A stretch of 64,000 nucleotides of DNA from an uncultured Lachnospiraceae bacterium (GTDB taxonomy: Bacteria > Bacillota > Clostridia > Lachnospirales > Lachnospiraceae), in contig CAJULA010000018.1 of the NCBI GenBank assembly GCA_910587155.1, forward strand, positions 1-64,000, read 5' to 3'. Positions 17,665 to 25,504 of this stretch are shown here, piece by piece. The position numbers were made by a program, and so were the translations under genes. A model generated the notes under the pieces. That model was not told the DNA's origin. It was given only the letters and a program-made list of their open reading frames with translations, and ran no database searches. Numbering within the stretch: the stretch's first letter is position 1; each line of letters opens with the position of its first letter.

Positions 17665-18498
17665 ATGAACACCGCAAAGACATATGAATTAACCGCCGAC
17701 GAGATTTTATACCTCGCTGCCAGTCTGGGAATCGACACGTTTTATGGCGTGCCGGACGGCCTGTCCGGACTGACCTGGCAAATGCTGCAGATGCGGATTA
17801 TGGAACTGCAGGATTCCCTGTGCAGAAAGGAATATATGCAGCCGGATTTTGACGGCAACAACCAGACAGACCGACAGCTTATGGAAATGCTTGCAGTCTG
17901 CGGCGACGGGGACGGGTTTATCTGTTTTGAAAGCAGCATGGCAGGCGCTGCCCAGACAGGATATTTTTACTTTATCAAAGGCAGCCGGGCTTACAAGATG
18001 ACGCCGCGGGAAGATAACGATACCTACCTCTTTGAACCAATCTCTCCCGCCCGGGTCAGAGAGAATATCCTGGGCGCGATCATCTGGAAGGAAACCGCTC
18101 CTTCGCAGGATGCGTCCTTTGGCATCTTACAGACAAACCTGGAAAAAGCAGCCCGCCTGGCCGGGCGCGATGCCGACAGTCAGGCGGGGGAAATGCTGAG
18201 AGAAGCCGGCGCCGGCCCGGCCATCACCCAGGTCATTCTGGATGGTATGAGCAGATCGGCCGACTTTTATTCTCTGTTTTTTTACCATACGGACACGCAG
18301 AAAGCGCCGCCGCGGAGCATTCAGTTCCTGCAGGGCAAAATCCTGGCGCTTCTGGAATATGACACCATCCGCGATGAAGACAGCGTGACATTTCGTCCTA
18401 CTGACCGCGAAAACCTGGAAACCCTGCTCGGACAGAGTCTCGACGCACTCATACCGGATATTCCGGCCGGGGAACCCGATGAAAATCAATTTACATAG
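17665..18498 (+). CDS. Type VII secretion-associated protein, unknown family (EspG-like chaperone possible)
   Basis: A 277-residue soluble protein with no membrane segment or recognised motif. It opens with LTADEILYLAASLGIDTFYGV, a helical start reminiscent of ESX EspG-type substrate chaperones. Its length and mixed alpha/beta look would fit that class, but I cannot confirm the match. It lies 17 bases after EssC behind a strong AGGAGGTGAT site and directly before the first WXG100 gene, so a role in substrate handling is plausible. Treat the function as unknown. Confidence 0.6.
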   Translation: MNTAKTYELTADEILYLAASLGIDTFYGVPDGLSGLTWQMLQMRIMELQDSLCRKEYMQPDFDGNNQTDRQLMEMLAVCGDGDGFICFESSMAGAAQTGYFYFIKGSRAYKMTPREDNDTYLFEPISPARVRENILGAIIWKETAPSQDASFGILQTNLEKAARLAGRDADSQAGEMLREAGAGPAITQVILDGMSRSADFYSLFFYHTDTQKAPPRSIQFLQGKILALLEYDTIRDEDSVTFRPTDRENLETLLGQSLDALIPDIPAGEPDENQFT

Positions 18499-18558
18499 CA
18501 TCAGGGAAGCGCTGTCCCAATGGAAGGCTGAGACTTTTATAATAAAATAGGAGCGACT

Positions 18559-18843
18559 ATGGGTTTTATACAGATTGACTATGAAAATGCCATCGCACAG
18601 GCAAAAAAGCTGGAACTTGCCGCAGAGGAATGCGGACAGGCGTCCAAAACCCTCAAAAGCCAAAGCGGCAATTCAGAGCGGTTCTGGCAGGGGGCTTCCG
18701 GCAATGCCATGCGCCGGAAAATGGACGAATCGGTAAAAGAACTGAATACCTTGCAGAGCGAGCTGCGCGCCACTGCTTCCGCTATACGAACCATTGCGGA
18801 AGAGCTGCGCCGAAAAGACAAAAAGCTTTCCGGCCTGATGTAA
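18559..18843 (+). CDS. WXG100 family protein 1
   Basis: A 94-residue helical hairpin protein of the ESAT-6/WXG100 family, with the turn motif WQG at about residues 43-45 between two amphipathic helices. Such proteins are small secreted substrates or partners of type VII secretion, usually acting as dimers. It differs clearly from the other two WXG100 proteins of the operon and has a more basic C-terminal helix (RRKDKK). No obvious YxxxD/E export signal is seen at its C-terminus. The start is supported by AGGAG nine bases upstream. Confidence 0.85.
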   Translation: MGFIQIDYENAIAQAKKLELAAEECGQASKTLKSQSGNSERFWQGASGNAMRRKMDESVKELNTLQSELRATASAIRTIAEELRRKDKKLSGLM

Positions 18844-18874
18844 CAGGAGGCAAAGGGGAAGAAACGAGGAAACT

Positions 18875-19171
18875 ATGGCAAAACGAATTATGCTGACCCC
18901 GGAAGAACTGCGGGCCAGGGCAAAAACAATCAGATCCTATAAGGAACAGGACAGCGCCGTCCTGAATAAGATGACCAATCTGGTCTCTTCCCTGTGCGCC
19001 GTCTGGCGTGGCAGTGCGCAGGATGCATTTGTAAACAATTTTATAAAGGGAAGAGAAGATTTTGTAAGATTTCATCAGACGCTTGATCACTTTGCCGGTA
19101 TGCTGGAGACGACGGCAAAGCGGCTGGAAGAGACAGATAACAATTTGCGCGGCAGCATTGAACGGCTCTGA
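18875..19171 (+). CDS. WXG100 family protein 2
   Basis: A 98-residue WXG100 protein with WRG at about residues 44-46 followed by SAQDAF. It is a close paralogue of the protein encoded at 20356-20652; both share the LRxxAxxxRSYK opening and the WxGxAQDAF turn. It sits directly before the putative effector gene, and the paralogue directly after, so the two may act as partner or carrier proteins for the effector. A GAGGAAA site precedes the start. Confidence 0.88.
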   Translation: MAKRIMLTPEELRARAKTIRSYKEQDSAVLNKMTNLVSSLCAVWRGSAQDAFVNNFIKGREDFVRFHQTLDHFAGMLETTAKRLEETDNNLRGSIERL

Positions 19172-19210
19172 CCGGGACAGATCATTGCGAAAAGATACAG
19201 GGAGGAATAC

Positions 19211-20332
19211 ATGGCAAAGATAGATATTGTTACCGCCGATCTGCAGTCTCTCTCGTCAAAAATGAAAGCGGCGGAAGGCAATGTGGGAAAGGCGCGTATG
19301 CTGGTAAGCATGGCCCAGAATAGTCTCGATATACAGGTGGCATCCAGCTCGGCCATAAACAGCAGACTGGCCGGCGCGAAAAAGAAACTGACCGCGCAGA
19401 AAACCGCGGTCGGCGCGATGGCTTCGCTTACCGTCCAGGCAGCAGAAGAATTTACAAGAGCAGATCAGGGCAGCGGGCGGATTGTAAATGATTTGTTTGA
19501 CAATCTGTCCAGGGCATTGGGAGACATGGCAGGTTCCCTTAAAAATTTTATCCAGTCCATTGTGGTGAAAAAACATAACCAGACGGCCAGTGTTTTTCTG
19601 CCGGCAGGCAGTATCCTGACCGGTTCTGTCATAAGCGGGCTGCTCGGCCCTGCGGGAGGGAGCGGCCTAGCACATGGCAGCGGTGACGGCAGGCATGAAA
19701 CCGAACCCGATATGGGCCATACGGACGAAAAACCGGCCCCCGACAGTCAGACAAACCATACGCCCAGTCCAGAGGAAGAGGCTGCCGCGCAGCAGGCGGC
19801 TAAAGAGGAGGCAGCCAAAAAGGCCAAAGAGGAGAGAGAAAAGACCCTCAATGAAATCAACACGCGTTATAAAAATCTCCCCAATTCCAAAAGCAAAAAA
19901 GGATTCAAACATAAATGCGGCGCCCTTACCTTCCAGCAGCTTTATGCAATGGGTATCGTTAAATCCGGGGAATCTGCAGATTTTGCCAAAGATTACGCCA
20001 GTGTTCTGGCAGCGAAGGGCAAAACATCAAAAGGATACATCTGCAGCGGATATACCGGAAATGATGCGCTTGACAAGCTGCTGGCAGCCAATAAGGGGAA
20101 ATTGCCCATTACCAACATTGTCTGCAGCTTCGAAAAAGGAGGAAATATACCAAGTAATGCCGGGCACGCGCTGCTCATCAGTAAAATCGACGAAGCGGGA
20201 AACGTATATTTTGTGGACAATACGAAGGCAAGCAATTACAAGGCGGTATGCTTATCGCTGAAAGACTTCAAAGCCTTTTATTTCAAAAAGGGCAGCAACT
20301 GCAGCGGGGTCACCCATCTGCATAAACCATAA
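19211..20332 (+). CDS. Probable type VII secreted effector with papain-like C-terminal domain
   Basis: A 373-residue protein. Residues 1-120 are long helices of the kind found at the N-terminus of T7SS substrates (LXG/WXG-like). A Gly/Ala-rich hydrophobic stretch lies at about 130-155. A charged linker (about 160-220) is rich in Pro, Glu, Ala and Lys. The C-terminal domain has C236 in KCGALTF, H319 in AGHALLIS and D336 in YFVDN, a plausible Cys-His-Asp triad of a papain/CHAP-fold hydrolase. It could be a peptidoglycan hydrolase, a toxin or a processing protease. It is flanked by two paralogous WXG100 genes. No separate immunity gene is obvious. Confidence 0.7.
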   Translation: MAKIDIVTADLQSLSSKMKAAEGNVGKARMLVSMAQNSLDIQVASSSAINSRLAGAKKKLTAQKTAVGAMASLTVQAAEEFTRADQGSGRIVNDLFDNLSRALGDMAGSLKNFIQSIVVKKHNQTASVFLPAGSILTGSVISGLLGPAGGSGLAHGSGDGRHETEPDMGHTDEKPAPDSQTNHTPSPEEEAAAQQAAKEEAAKKAKEEREKTLNEINTRYKNLPNSKSKKGFKHKCGALTFQQLYAMGIVKSGESADFAKDYASVLAAKGKTSKGYICSGYTGNDALDKLLAANKGKLPITNIVCSFEKGGNIPSNAGHALLISKIDEAGNVYFVDNTKASNYKAVCLSLKDFKAFYFKKGSNCSGVTHLHKP

Positions 20333-20355
20333 GAAACCTAAGGAGGAAAGAAACA

Positions 20356-20652
20356 ATGGCACTGATTCAGGTAACACCGGAAACATTGAGAAGCAAGGCG
20401 GCAGACGTGCGCTCTTACAAATCGGAGCATGACGAGGTTATGGCAAGACTGAAAAATCTGATCTATGCACTGAACGAGGTGTGGAAAGGGGATGCGCAGG
20501 ACGCCTTTCTGGCAAAATATGAAAGTATGCAGTCTACCTTTACCAATTTTTCCGAACTGCTGGAAGGCTATTCCAGACTGATGGATACGGCGGCAAATGA
20601 ACTGGAATCCACGGATCAGTCACTGAAGACCACCATGAACAACTTTGGCTGA
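20356..20652 (+). CDS. WXG100 family protein 3
   Basis: A 98-residue ESAT-6-like protein with WKG at about residues 43-45 and GDAQDAF after it. It is paralogous to WXG100 protein 2 (similar length, helix pattern and turn), consistent with a local duplication around the effector gene. It has a perfect TAAGGAGG ribosome site and probably high expression. It is expected to be secreted or to pair with its paralogue in a heterodimer. Confidence 0.9.
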   Translation: MALIQVTPETLRSKAADVRSYKSEHDEVMARLKNLIYALNEVWKGDAQDAFLAKYESMQSTFTNFSELLEGYSRLMDTAANELESTDQSLKTTMNNFG

Positions 20653-20663
20653 GAGGGAAGGGC

Positions 20664-20912
20664 ATGGAATACGCACTTGTTACAGTCAGGGCGCAGGCAA
20701 TGCACTGGCAGGCAGACATGGAGCTGCCTGCCGGAATGAAAATCAGAGAGCTGGCTGTCCAGATTCTGGAAACGCTGAAACTGTATGATGAGGAAAGATT
20801 TTACCATGTTTCGGAAATCAGTCTGCTTAATCAGGGGAAACCACTGCATTCGGATGCCACACTGGCGGATTATGGGATCTGGGACGGCAGCATCCTGGAT
20901 ATCAGATATTAA
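20664..20912 (+). CDS. YukD/EsaB-like ubiquitin-fold protein of type VII secretion
   Basis: An 82-residue protein with a beta-grasp, ubiquitin-like pattern: an opening strand (YALVTVRA), a helix (IRELAVQILETL), then LNQGKPL and a closing LADYGIWDGSILDIRY, which is typical of YukD/EsaB. These small proteins are cytosolic regulators or accessory parts of Firmicutes T7SS. It does not end in Gly-Gly, so conjugation is not expected. It is 11 bases after WXG100 protein 3 and before the PP2C gene. Confidence 0.82.
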   Translation: MEYALVTVRAQAMHWQADMELPAGMKIRELAVQILETLKLYDEERFYHVSEISLLNQGKPLHSDATLADYGIWDGSILDIRY

Positions 20913-20962
20913 ATACGAATATCAAACAATCTCTGAACGGAAATGGAGGGTATCTTTCCGGC

Positions 20963-21838
20963 ATGTGTTTAAAAATAGAAGGGGCAGCCATTACCCATGT
21001 GGGTAACGTGCGCTCAGGAAATGAAGATAATTACTATCTGTTCGGCAATTACCGCTATGATACGGCAATCCGGCAGAAACGAGAGAGTAAGACCGTGCTG
21101 GCGCAGCAGATGACGGCAGCGGTATATGACGGCATGGGCGGCGAAGAAGCCGGGGAAGTGGCTTCTTATCTGGCCGTAAAGGAATGTATGCCCTGTACTC
21201 TTGAGGAAATGGATGCCCAGATCCGCCGTCAGATATCCGCCGCCAACATGGCTGTCTGCGAAGAAGCAAAACGCAGAGACGGCGGACGGATGGGAACGAC
21301 AGTTGCCGCTCTGTATATGGATGAAAATACGGCCATAAGCTGTAATGTGGGCGACAGCAGATGCTACTATATGCATCAGGGCACGCTGCGGCAGATATCC
21401 GTGGATGACAGCGAAGCCAGAGCCATGGTGGAAATGGGACTTCTTTCCCCGGAAAAAGCAAGGGCCAGTAAGGGCTGGCACAAACTGACGCAGCATCTCG
21501 GTGTCCATCCGGATGAGTTTATGATCGAACCCCATATCAGCGCACCCATACGTATGGAAGCCGGAGATATTTTTCTGCTTTGCAGCGACGGACTGACCGA
21601 TATGGTGATGGATGAAACAATCGCGGAAATACTTCGCGAAGGCGGTACGGCCATGCAGCAGGCAGATGCGCTGACGCAGGCCGCACTGGAGCATGGCGGC
21701 AGGGACAATATAACCGTCCTGGTACTACAGGTAAAAAACGGCAGGGAAAACAGCACTTTATCTTTTCTGAAAAAACTGCCCGCTCCCTTGTGGATTCTTT
21801 TGTTTTTTCTTGTGGCAGCAGCTATTATTATCGCATAA
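20963..21838 (+). CDS. Membrane-anchored PP2C-type Ser/Thr phosphatase
   Basis: A 291-residue metal-dependent phosphatase. It has GNVRSGNEDNYY near residue 14, VYDGMGGEEAGEVAS near 55, GTTVAALY, CNVGDSRCYY, LLCSDGLTDMV near 211 and GGRDNITVLVL near 250, the full set of PP2C metal-binding Asp motifs. A C-terminal membrane segment (about 272-290) anchors it, with the catalytic domain in the cytoplasm. It lies beside the Ser/Thr kinase and FHA genes and should reverse kinase action on the FHA linker or EssC. The ribosome site (GGAGGG) is unusually far from the ATG, about a dozen bases. Confidence 0.9.
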   Translation: MCLKIEGAAITHVGNVRSGNEDNYYLFGNYRYDTAIRQKRESKTVLAQQMTAAVYDGMGGEEAGEVASYLAVKECMPCTLEEMDAQIRRQISAANMAVCEEAKRRDGGRMGTTVAALYMDENTAISCNVGDSRCYYMHQGTLRQISVDDSEARAMVEMGLLSPEKARASKGWHKLTQHLGVHPDEFMIEPHISAPIRMEAGDIFLLCSDGLTDMVMDETIAEILREGGTAMQQADALTQAALEHGGRDNITVLVLQVKNGRENSTLSFLKKLPAPLWILLFFLVAAAIIIA

Positions 21839-21852
21839 AAGTTACGACCAGG

Positions 21853-21880
21853 GCACGGTCATGACCAGTTATGACCGTGC
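21853..21880 (+). promoter_or_regulatory. Intercistronic hairpin between phosphatase and kinase genes
   Basis: GCACGGTCAT (21853-21862) and ATGACCGTGC (21871-21880) form a perfect ten-pair stem with an eight-base loop. There is no T tract. It may stabilise or process the mRNA and set the ratio of phosphatase to kinase. Confidence 0.45.
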
Positions 21881-21898
21881 AAATGAGAGGAATACAGA

Positions 21899-23554
21899 AT
21901 GGAACTTTCGTATTACAAAAGTATGGAACCGTTCTGGGGTGTATGGAAGATCAGGCGGCTGATCGGTGAAGGCAGCTTCGGTAAAGTGTTTGAAATCGAA
22001 CGGGAAGACTTCGGCAGAACCTACCGGGCCGCACTGAAGGCCATTACCATCCCCCAGAGCCAGAGCGAATTGAAAAGCGTGCTGGCAGACGGCATGGATC
22101 TGAACAGTGCCACCAACTATTATAAAAGCTTTGTGGAAGAAGTGGTGGACGAATTCGCGCTGATGGCAGGTCTGAAAGGCAACAGCAATATCGTCAGCTA
22201 CGAAGATCATATGGTGATCGAACATAAGGAAGGAGTAGGCTGGGATATTCTGATCCGAATGGAGCTGCTCACTCCTCTTCTGGATTATACATCCGGCAGA
22301 GGCCCCATGGGTGCGGGCGATGTGATCCGTCTGGGCATGGACATCTGCAGGGCGCTGGAATACTGCCGCAAAATGAATGTCATCCATCGTGATATCAAAC
22401 CGGAAAATATCTTTATCTCTCCGGGCGGCGATTATAAACTGGGCGACTTCGGCATTGCCCGCACCGTGGAAAAGACGACCAGCGGACTGTCCAGAAAAGG
22501 GACTTACCTGTATATGGCGCCGGAAGTTTACAAAGGAGAAAAATACGGCCCCAGCGTCGATATCTATTCTCTGGGTATCGTACTTTACCGGCTGCTGAAT
22601 CAGAACCGGGCCCCCTTCTTCCCCGCTTATCCCGCCCCCATCATGCACAGCGACAGGGAAAATGCCATTGCCAGACGGATCAGCGGAGATCCCATCCCCC
22701 TGCCCTGTGACGCACAAAATGCCCTCGGGGAAGTGATCCTGAAGGCATGTGCCTATGCGCCGGGTGACCGCTATGCCACACCGGAAGACATGCGTATGGC
22801 GCTGCATCAGCTACAGGAACAGTTTTCGGACTCCGCGGTTCATGTGACAACAGAGGAACTGCAAAAACTGTCAGCGTCAAGGGCAGCGGACACCTCTCCG
22901 GAACAGACAGAGCTGATCGGCGCACAAGCCCCGGATGATCACGCCAGGCAGGCAGAGGGAGAAAAGGAAGCATACCCGCTGACACAGGAAAACACTGCAG
23001 AGGATACGGCCACCATCTCCTTCTTTGACCAGGACGATACGGAACCGACAGAGGAGATAAAAGAAGAGAGCCAGGCCGCCCAAACTGAGCCGGAAAAGGA
23101 AACGGAACAGGAAGCCAGACCGACTGCCGTTCCGGAACCGGCGCCGACGGCGGAGCAGCCACGCGAGGCGGAAAAGCAGCCGGAGGCCCCTTCCCTGTCA
23201 GTGGAAGAAGCGCCGTCCGCTCCCACGCCGGCCCCCGCGAAACCAAAAAGGAAAAAGGCCGGTCTGCTTATCGCCGTGGCCGGTGTTATCCTCCTCCTGC
23301 TTTTGCTGGCTCTTACTTTCGGAAGAGGGTTTCTTGGCGGCAGTTCGTATGCCGACGGGATCAGTACCTACAGTGAGGGAACGACACCTGTCTCCATCTT
23401 TGACGAGACAGACGAAGCCGCCGCTTCCTCTATGGAAGGCACAGCGGAAAACATCGGTGGCACACAGCCTTCCCCGGAGGAAGCAGCGCCCGCAGAAGAT
23501 ACCATTCCCAGGGAACTACTCGTCTCACACTGCACGGTGTTACTTATCATGTAA
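21899..23554 (+). CDS. Transmembrane Ser/Thr protein kinase of type VII locus (reading frame broken near 3' end)
   Basis: A Ser/Thr kinase of Hanks type. The glycine loop is IGEGSFGKVF, with catalytic Lys47 in AALKAI, IHRDIKPEN at about 162-170 and DFG at about 183-185, all intact. A long Glu/Pro/Ala linker (about 310-445) leads to one membrane segment (about 454-475) and a short outside part. The frame ends at 23554, but the sequence after it continues as a sensible extracellular domain in another frame (23521-23955). One base is probably missing around 23505-23520. No PASTA repeats are present. It may replace EssB, a transmembrane pseudokinase of classical T7SSb. GAGAGGAA precedes the start. 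Confidence 0.88.
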   Translation: MELSYYKSMEPFWGVWKIRRLIGEGSFGKVFEIEREDFGRTYRAALKAITIPQSQSELKSVLADGMDLNSATNYYKSFVEEVVDEFALMAGLKGNSNIVSYEDHMVIEHKEGVGWDILIRMELLTPLLDYTSGRGPMGAGDVIRLGMDICRALEYCRKMNVIHRDIKPENIFISPGGDYKLGDFGIARTVEKTTSGLSRKGTYLYMAPEVYKGEKYGPSVDIYSLGIVLYRLLNQNRAPFFPAYPAPIMHSDRENAIARRISGDPIPLPCDAQNALGEVILKACAYAPGDRYATPEDMRMALHQLQEQFSDSAVHVTTEELQKLSASRAADTSPEQTELIGAQAPDDHARQAEGEKEAYPLTQENTAEDTATISFFDQDDTEPTEEIKEESQAAQTEPEKETEQEARPTAVPEPAPTAEQPREAEKQPEAPSLSVEEAPSAPTPAPAKPKRKKAGLLIAVAGVILLLLLLALTFGRGFLGGSSYADGISTYSEGTTPVSIFDETDEAAASSMEGTAENIGGTQPSPEEAAPAEDTIPRELLVSHCTVLLIM

Positions 23555-23955
23555 CCACCATAGATGCAGACAGCATTTTTCTGTATGCGCCCGATGAAAA
23601 AACGTACCGGATTGACAAAACCAATGACGCGTTTCGCCGGGGCGAGAGCATGACGATTACGCCTTACAAAGAAGGCTACTATAATATTTACGGATATTCC
23701 GACGACGAGGGCAAGGACTATGCCGGGCAAATCCTGTACAAAAGCGGGATGCGTTTTGCCATGTCAAAAAACGCGGCCGTACGGTATCTGTCGGAAGGTT
23801 ACTACGGGGACTATCTGACGATTGACGGGATCGGATTTATCAATTCCATATTCGGCACAGATCAATACGGCTGGGGAATGAGCCAGTTCCGCGGCTGGAT
23901 CACGCGTGTGGAAAATAATATGGCAACAGCGGTGACACAGGAATATACAGAATAG
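23521..23955 (+). pseudogene. Extracellular C-terminal part of the kinase, out of frame
   Basis: This frame encodes about 144 residues starting LTLHGVTYHVTTID and ending in QEYTE at a stop. It fits the expected outer domain of the upstream kinase. If one C is added to the CCC at 23507-23509, the two frames join smoothly as TIPQGTTRLTLHGV. An internal ATG at 23650 exists but has no good ribosome site. Either the assembly lost a base or the kinase is truly truncated outside the membrane. Confidence 0.6.
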
Positions 23956-23958
23956 TGT

Positions 23959-23982
23959 ACAGGCAGTCAGGAAACTGCCTGT
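23959..23982 (+). promoter_or_regulatory. Intercistronic hairpin after kinase gene
   Basis: ACAGGCAGT (23959-23967) and ACTGCCTGT (23974-23982) pair around a six-base loop. There is no T tract, so read-through to the next gene is likely. Confidence 0.4.
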
Positions 23983-24016
23983 GAGAATCTAGCCAGACAG
24001 AAAGGAAGCCCCCAAA

Positions 24017-24586
24017 ATGAATATACGGAATAAACAAAATACTTATGGAAAAAAAGAATATGGAAAACGCATGTGGGCAGTACTGCTTCTGCTGTTTTCC
24101 GTGGCGGTCAATGTACTGTTTGCAGACAATATGTCCGTCCGCGCAGCGGAGGCACCGCAGCCGCAGGCACTGTTTTTGTTTGCCTGGAACGGCATCGGGG
24201 AAGACGGTGAGCTGATGAAGCTGGATCTGGGAGTGAACGGTACACTGAACGATGGCCGGGAAGTATTTATCTCCGAACAGGGCATCGTCGTCACGACAGA
24301 CGGCACGCCTGTTGGTGCAATAGCCGCGGCCGACGGCCAGCTTTTGCTGAGTCTGTATCGGACAGACGGCACATTCCGGCTGGACCTGATGAACGGCGAG
24401 GATTGGGCCAATTATGGTATCAACAATATTTCACAGTCCGGCGCCGCTGCCTTAGTACTGCTCCCCGGTCAGGAACTGCAGTCGATCGCGTTGACGGAGG
24501 ATATGATGTATCGTTCTTATACGGGCATCTGGTTCTATGGCATAGGGCTGGATCAGGGGACATTGACTTCGTATTCACAGAACTGA
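24017..24586 (+). CDS. Secreted protein of unknown function, end of type VII locus
   Basis: A 189-residue protein with a basic N-terminus and a hydrophobic signal segment (about residues 18-36), with a likely signal peptidase site near VRAAEA. The mature part is beta-rich, with repeated Asp-Gly turns (DGELMKLD, DGREVFIS, DGTFRLDL). I do not recognise the family. As the last gene of the operon it may be an exported cell-wall or surface component of the same system. An AAAGGAAG site precedes the ATG. Confidence 0.7.
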   Translation: MNIRNKQNTYGKKEYGKRMWAVLLLLFSVAVNVLFADNMSVRAAEAPQPQALFLFAWNGIGEDGELMKLDLGVNGTLNDGREVFISEQGIVVTTDGTPVGAIAAADGQLLLSLYRTDGTFRLDLMNGEDWANYGINNISQSGAAALVLLPGQELQSIALTEDMMYRSYTGIWFYGIGLDQGTLTSYSQN

Positions 24587-24594
24587 AAAGAGCG

Positions 24595-24623
24595 AGGGGA
24601 GCGGCCGTTTGGCGCGCTCCCCT
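24595..24623. terminator. Terminator between convergent units
   Basis: AGGGGAGCG (24595-24603) and CGCTCCCCT (24615-24623) form a GC-rich stem right after the stop codon at 24586, followed by a T-rich stretch. It also sits just past the stop of the opposing gene, so it may serve both. Confidence 0.65.
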
Positions 24624-24638
24624 GTGTTATCTTCTCTT

Positions 24639-25436
24639 CTATGACTGCTCGTTCTCTTCCTGAAACAGAGCCGAAAGGGTGGTGATGGTTTTCGTAATTT
24701 CAGACACCGATTTTTCTATCTCATTGTAAATAACAGCCGACTGTGAAGACAGATCCTGCATGCTCTTGGCAACAACGGCAAATCCCACGCCCGCTTCGCC
24801 GCTCCTGGCCGCTTCGATGCTGGCATTCAGGGAAAGAATCTTCTGACGATTTGCGATGGTCTTTAAATTGCCGGTATTGTCATTGATTGCCTGAATAAGC
24901 TTTGTGGAATTGGTAATCTCCGTCTGCAGGACTTCCAGACGATCCGCATTGTTATGTTTGAAATATTCCAGATTTACCAGCTGGTTGACTACGATACCCA
25001 GCAGGCCGGCTGCGGAGCGTATTCTGGATTCTGAGAGGACAGGAACCTTCTGCAGGGCTTTTATGTACTGATCCGGATCAATGCCAAGTTCCCTGGCAAC
25101 CTCCCGGAATTTATCTTCATCCGGCGGATTCGGCAGCACCTGTCCGCCTATAATTGCTCCCAGTTTCTCTCCATTAACCATGATATCTATAGAAAAATCC
25201 ATCAGACCCGCATGACAGAAATAAGTGCCGCTCCCTTCCGTATCACATTTGATACAGCGCCGCTTTCCTTCGGCACACCCACGGGTGTATCTCATACAGA
25301 AATCGGTAAAATTGCTGCCCTCTGTCAGGTACTCTCCATTGATACCTACCGCAACTGCAGCGAGACCGGTGGAATCAGAAAATTTGTCCTGTATCTCCTG
25401 CAGCTTTTTCAAGTCCATAAAATCCTTTAATTGCAT
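24639..25436 (-). CDS. Soluble PocR-domain chemoreceptor-like protein
   Basis: A 265-residue protein without membrane segments. Residues 5-170 form a PocR-type sensory domain, with Cys-rich CMRYTRGCAEGKRRCIKCD and YFCHAGLMDFSIDI. The C-terminal part (about 185-260) carries the methyl-accepting chemotaxis signalling tip, ILSLNASIEAARSGE and GFAVVAKSMQ. The coiled coil is much shorter than in classical receptors. Such cytoplasmic receptors pass ligand or redox state to CheA/CheW. The Cys cluster could bind metal. The start has AGGAGG eight bases upstream, and a sigma-A promoter lies at 25476-25504. Confidence 0.82.
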   Translation of the reverse strand: MQLKDFMDLKKLQEIQDKFSDSTGLAAVAVGINGEYLTEGSNFTDFCMRYTRGCAEGKRRCIKCDTEGSGTYFCHAGLMDFSIDIMVNGEKLGAIIGGQVLPNPPDEDKFREVARELGIDPDQYIKALQKVPVLSESRIRSAAGLLGIVVNQLVNLEYFKHNNADRLEVLQTEITNSTKLIQAINDNTGNLKTIANRQKILSLNASIEAARSGEAGVGFAVVAKSMQDLSSQSAVIYNEIEKSVSEITKTITTLSALFQEENEQS

Positions 25437-25475
25437 CCCATACCCTCCTGTTCTTTCCCCTTGGCTTTGCTTTTT

Positions 25476-25504
25476 ATTATACTATAAAGCAAATCATCAT
25501 ACAA
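25476..25504 (-). promoter_or_regulatory. Sigma-A promoter of the PocR chemoreceptor gene
   Basis: On the minus strand TTGTAT (25504-25499), a 17-base spacer and TATAAT (25481-25476). It overlaps the last codons of the upstream gene. Confidence 0.6.

Noticed and set aside
23500..23530. Programmed -1 frameshift in the kinase gene
   Set aside because: No slippery heptamer or downstream stem-loop is present; a missing base explains it better.
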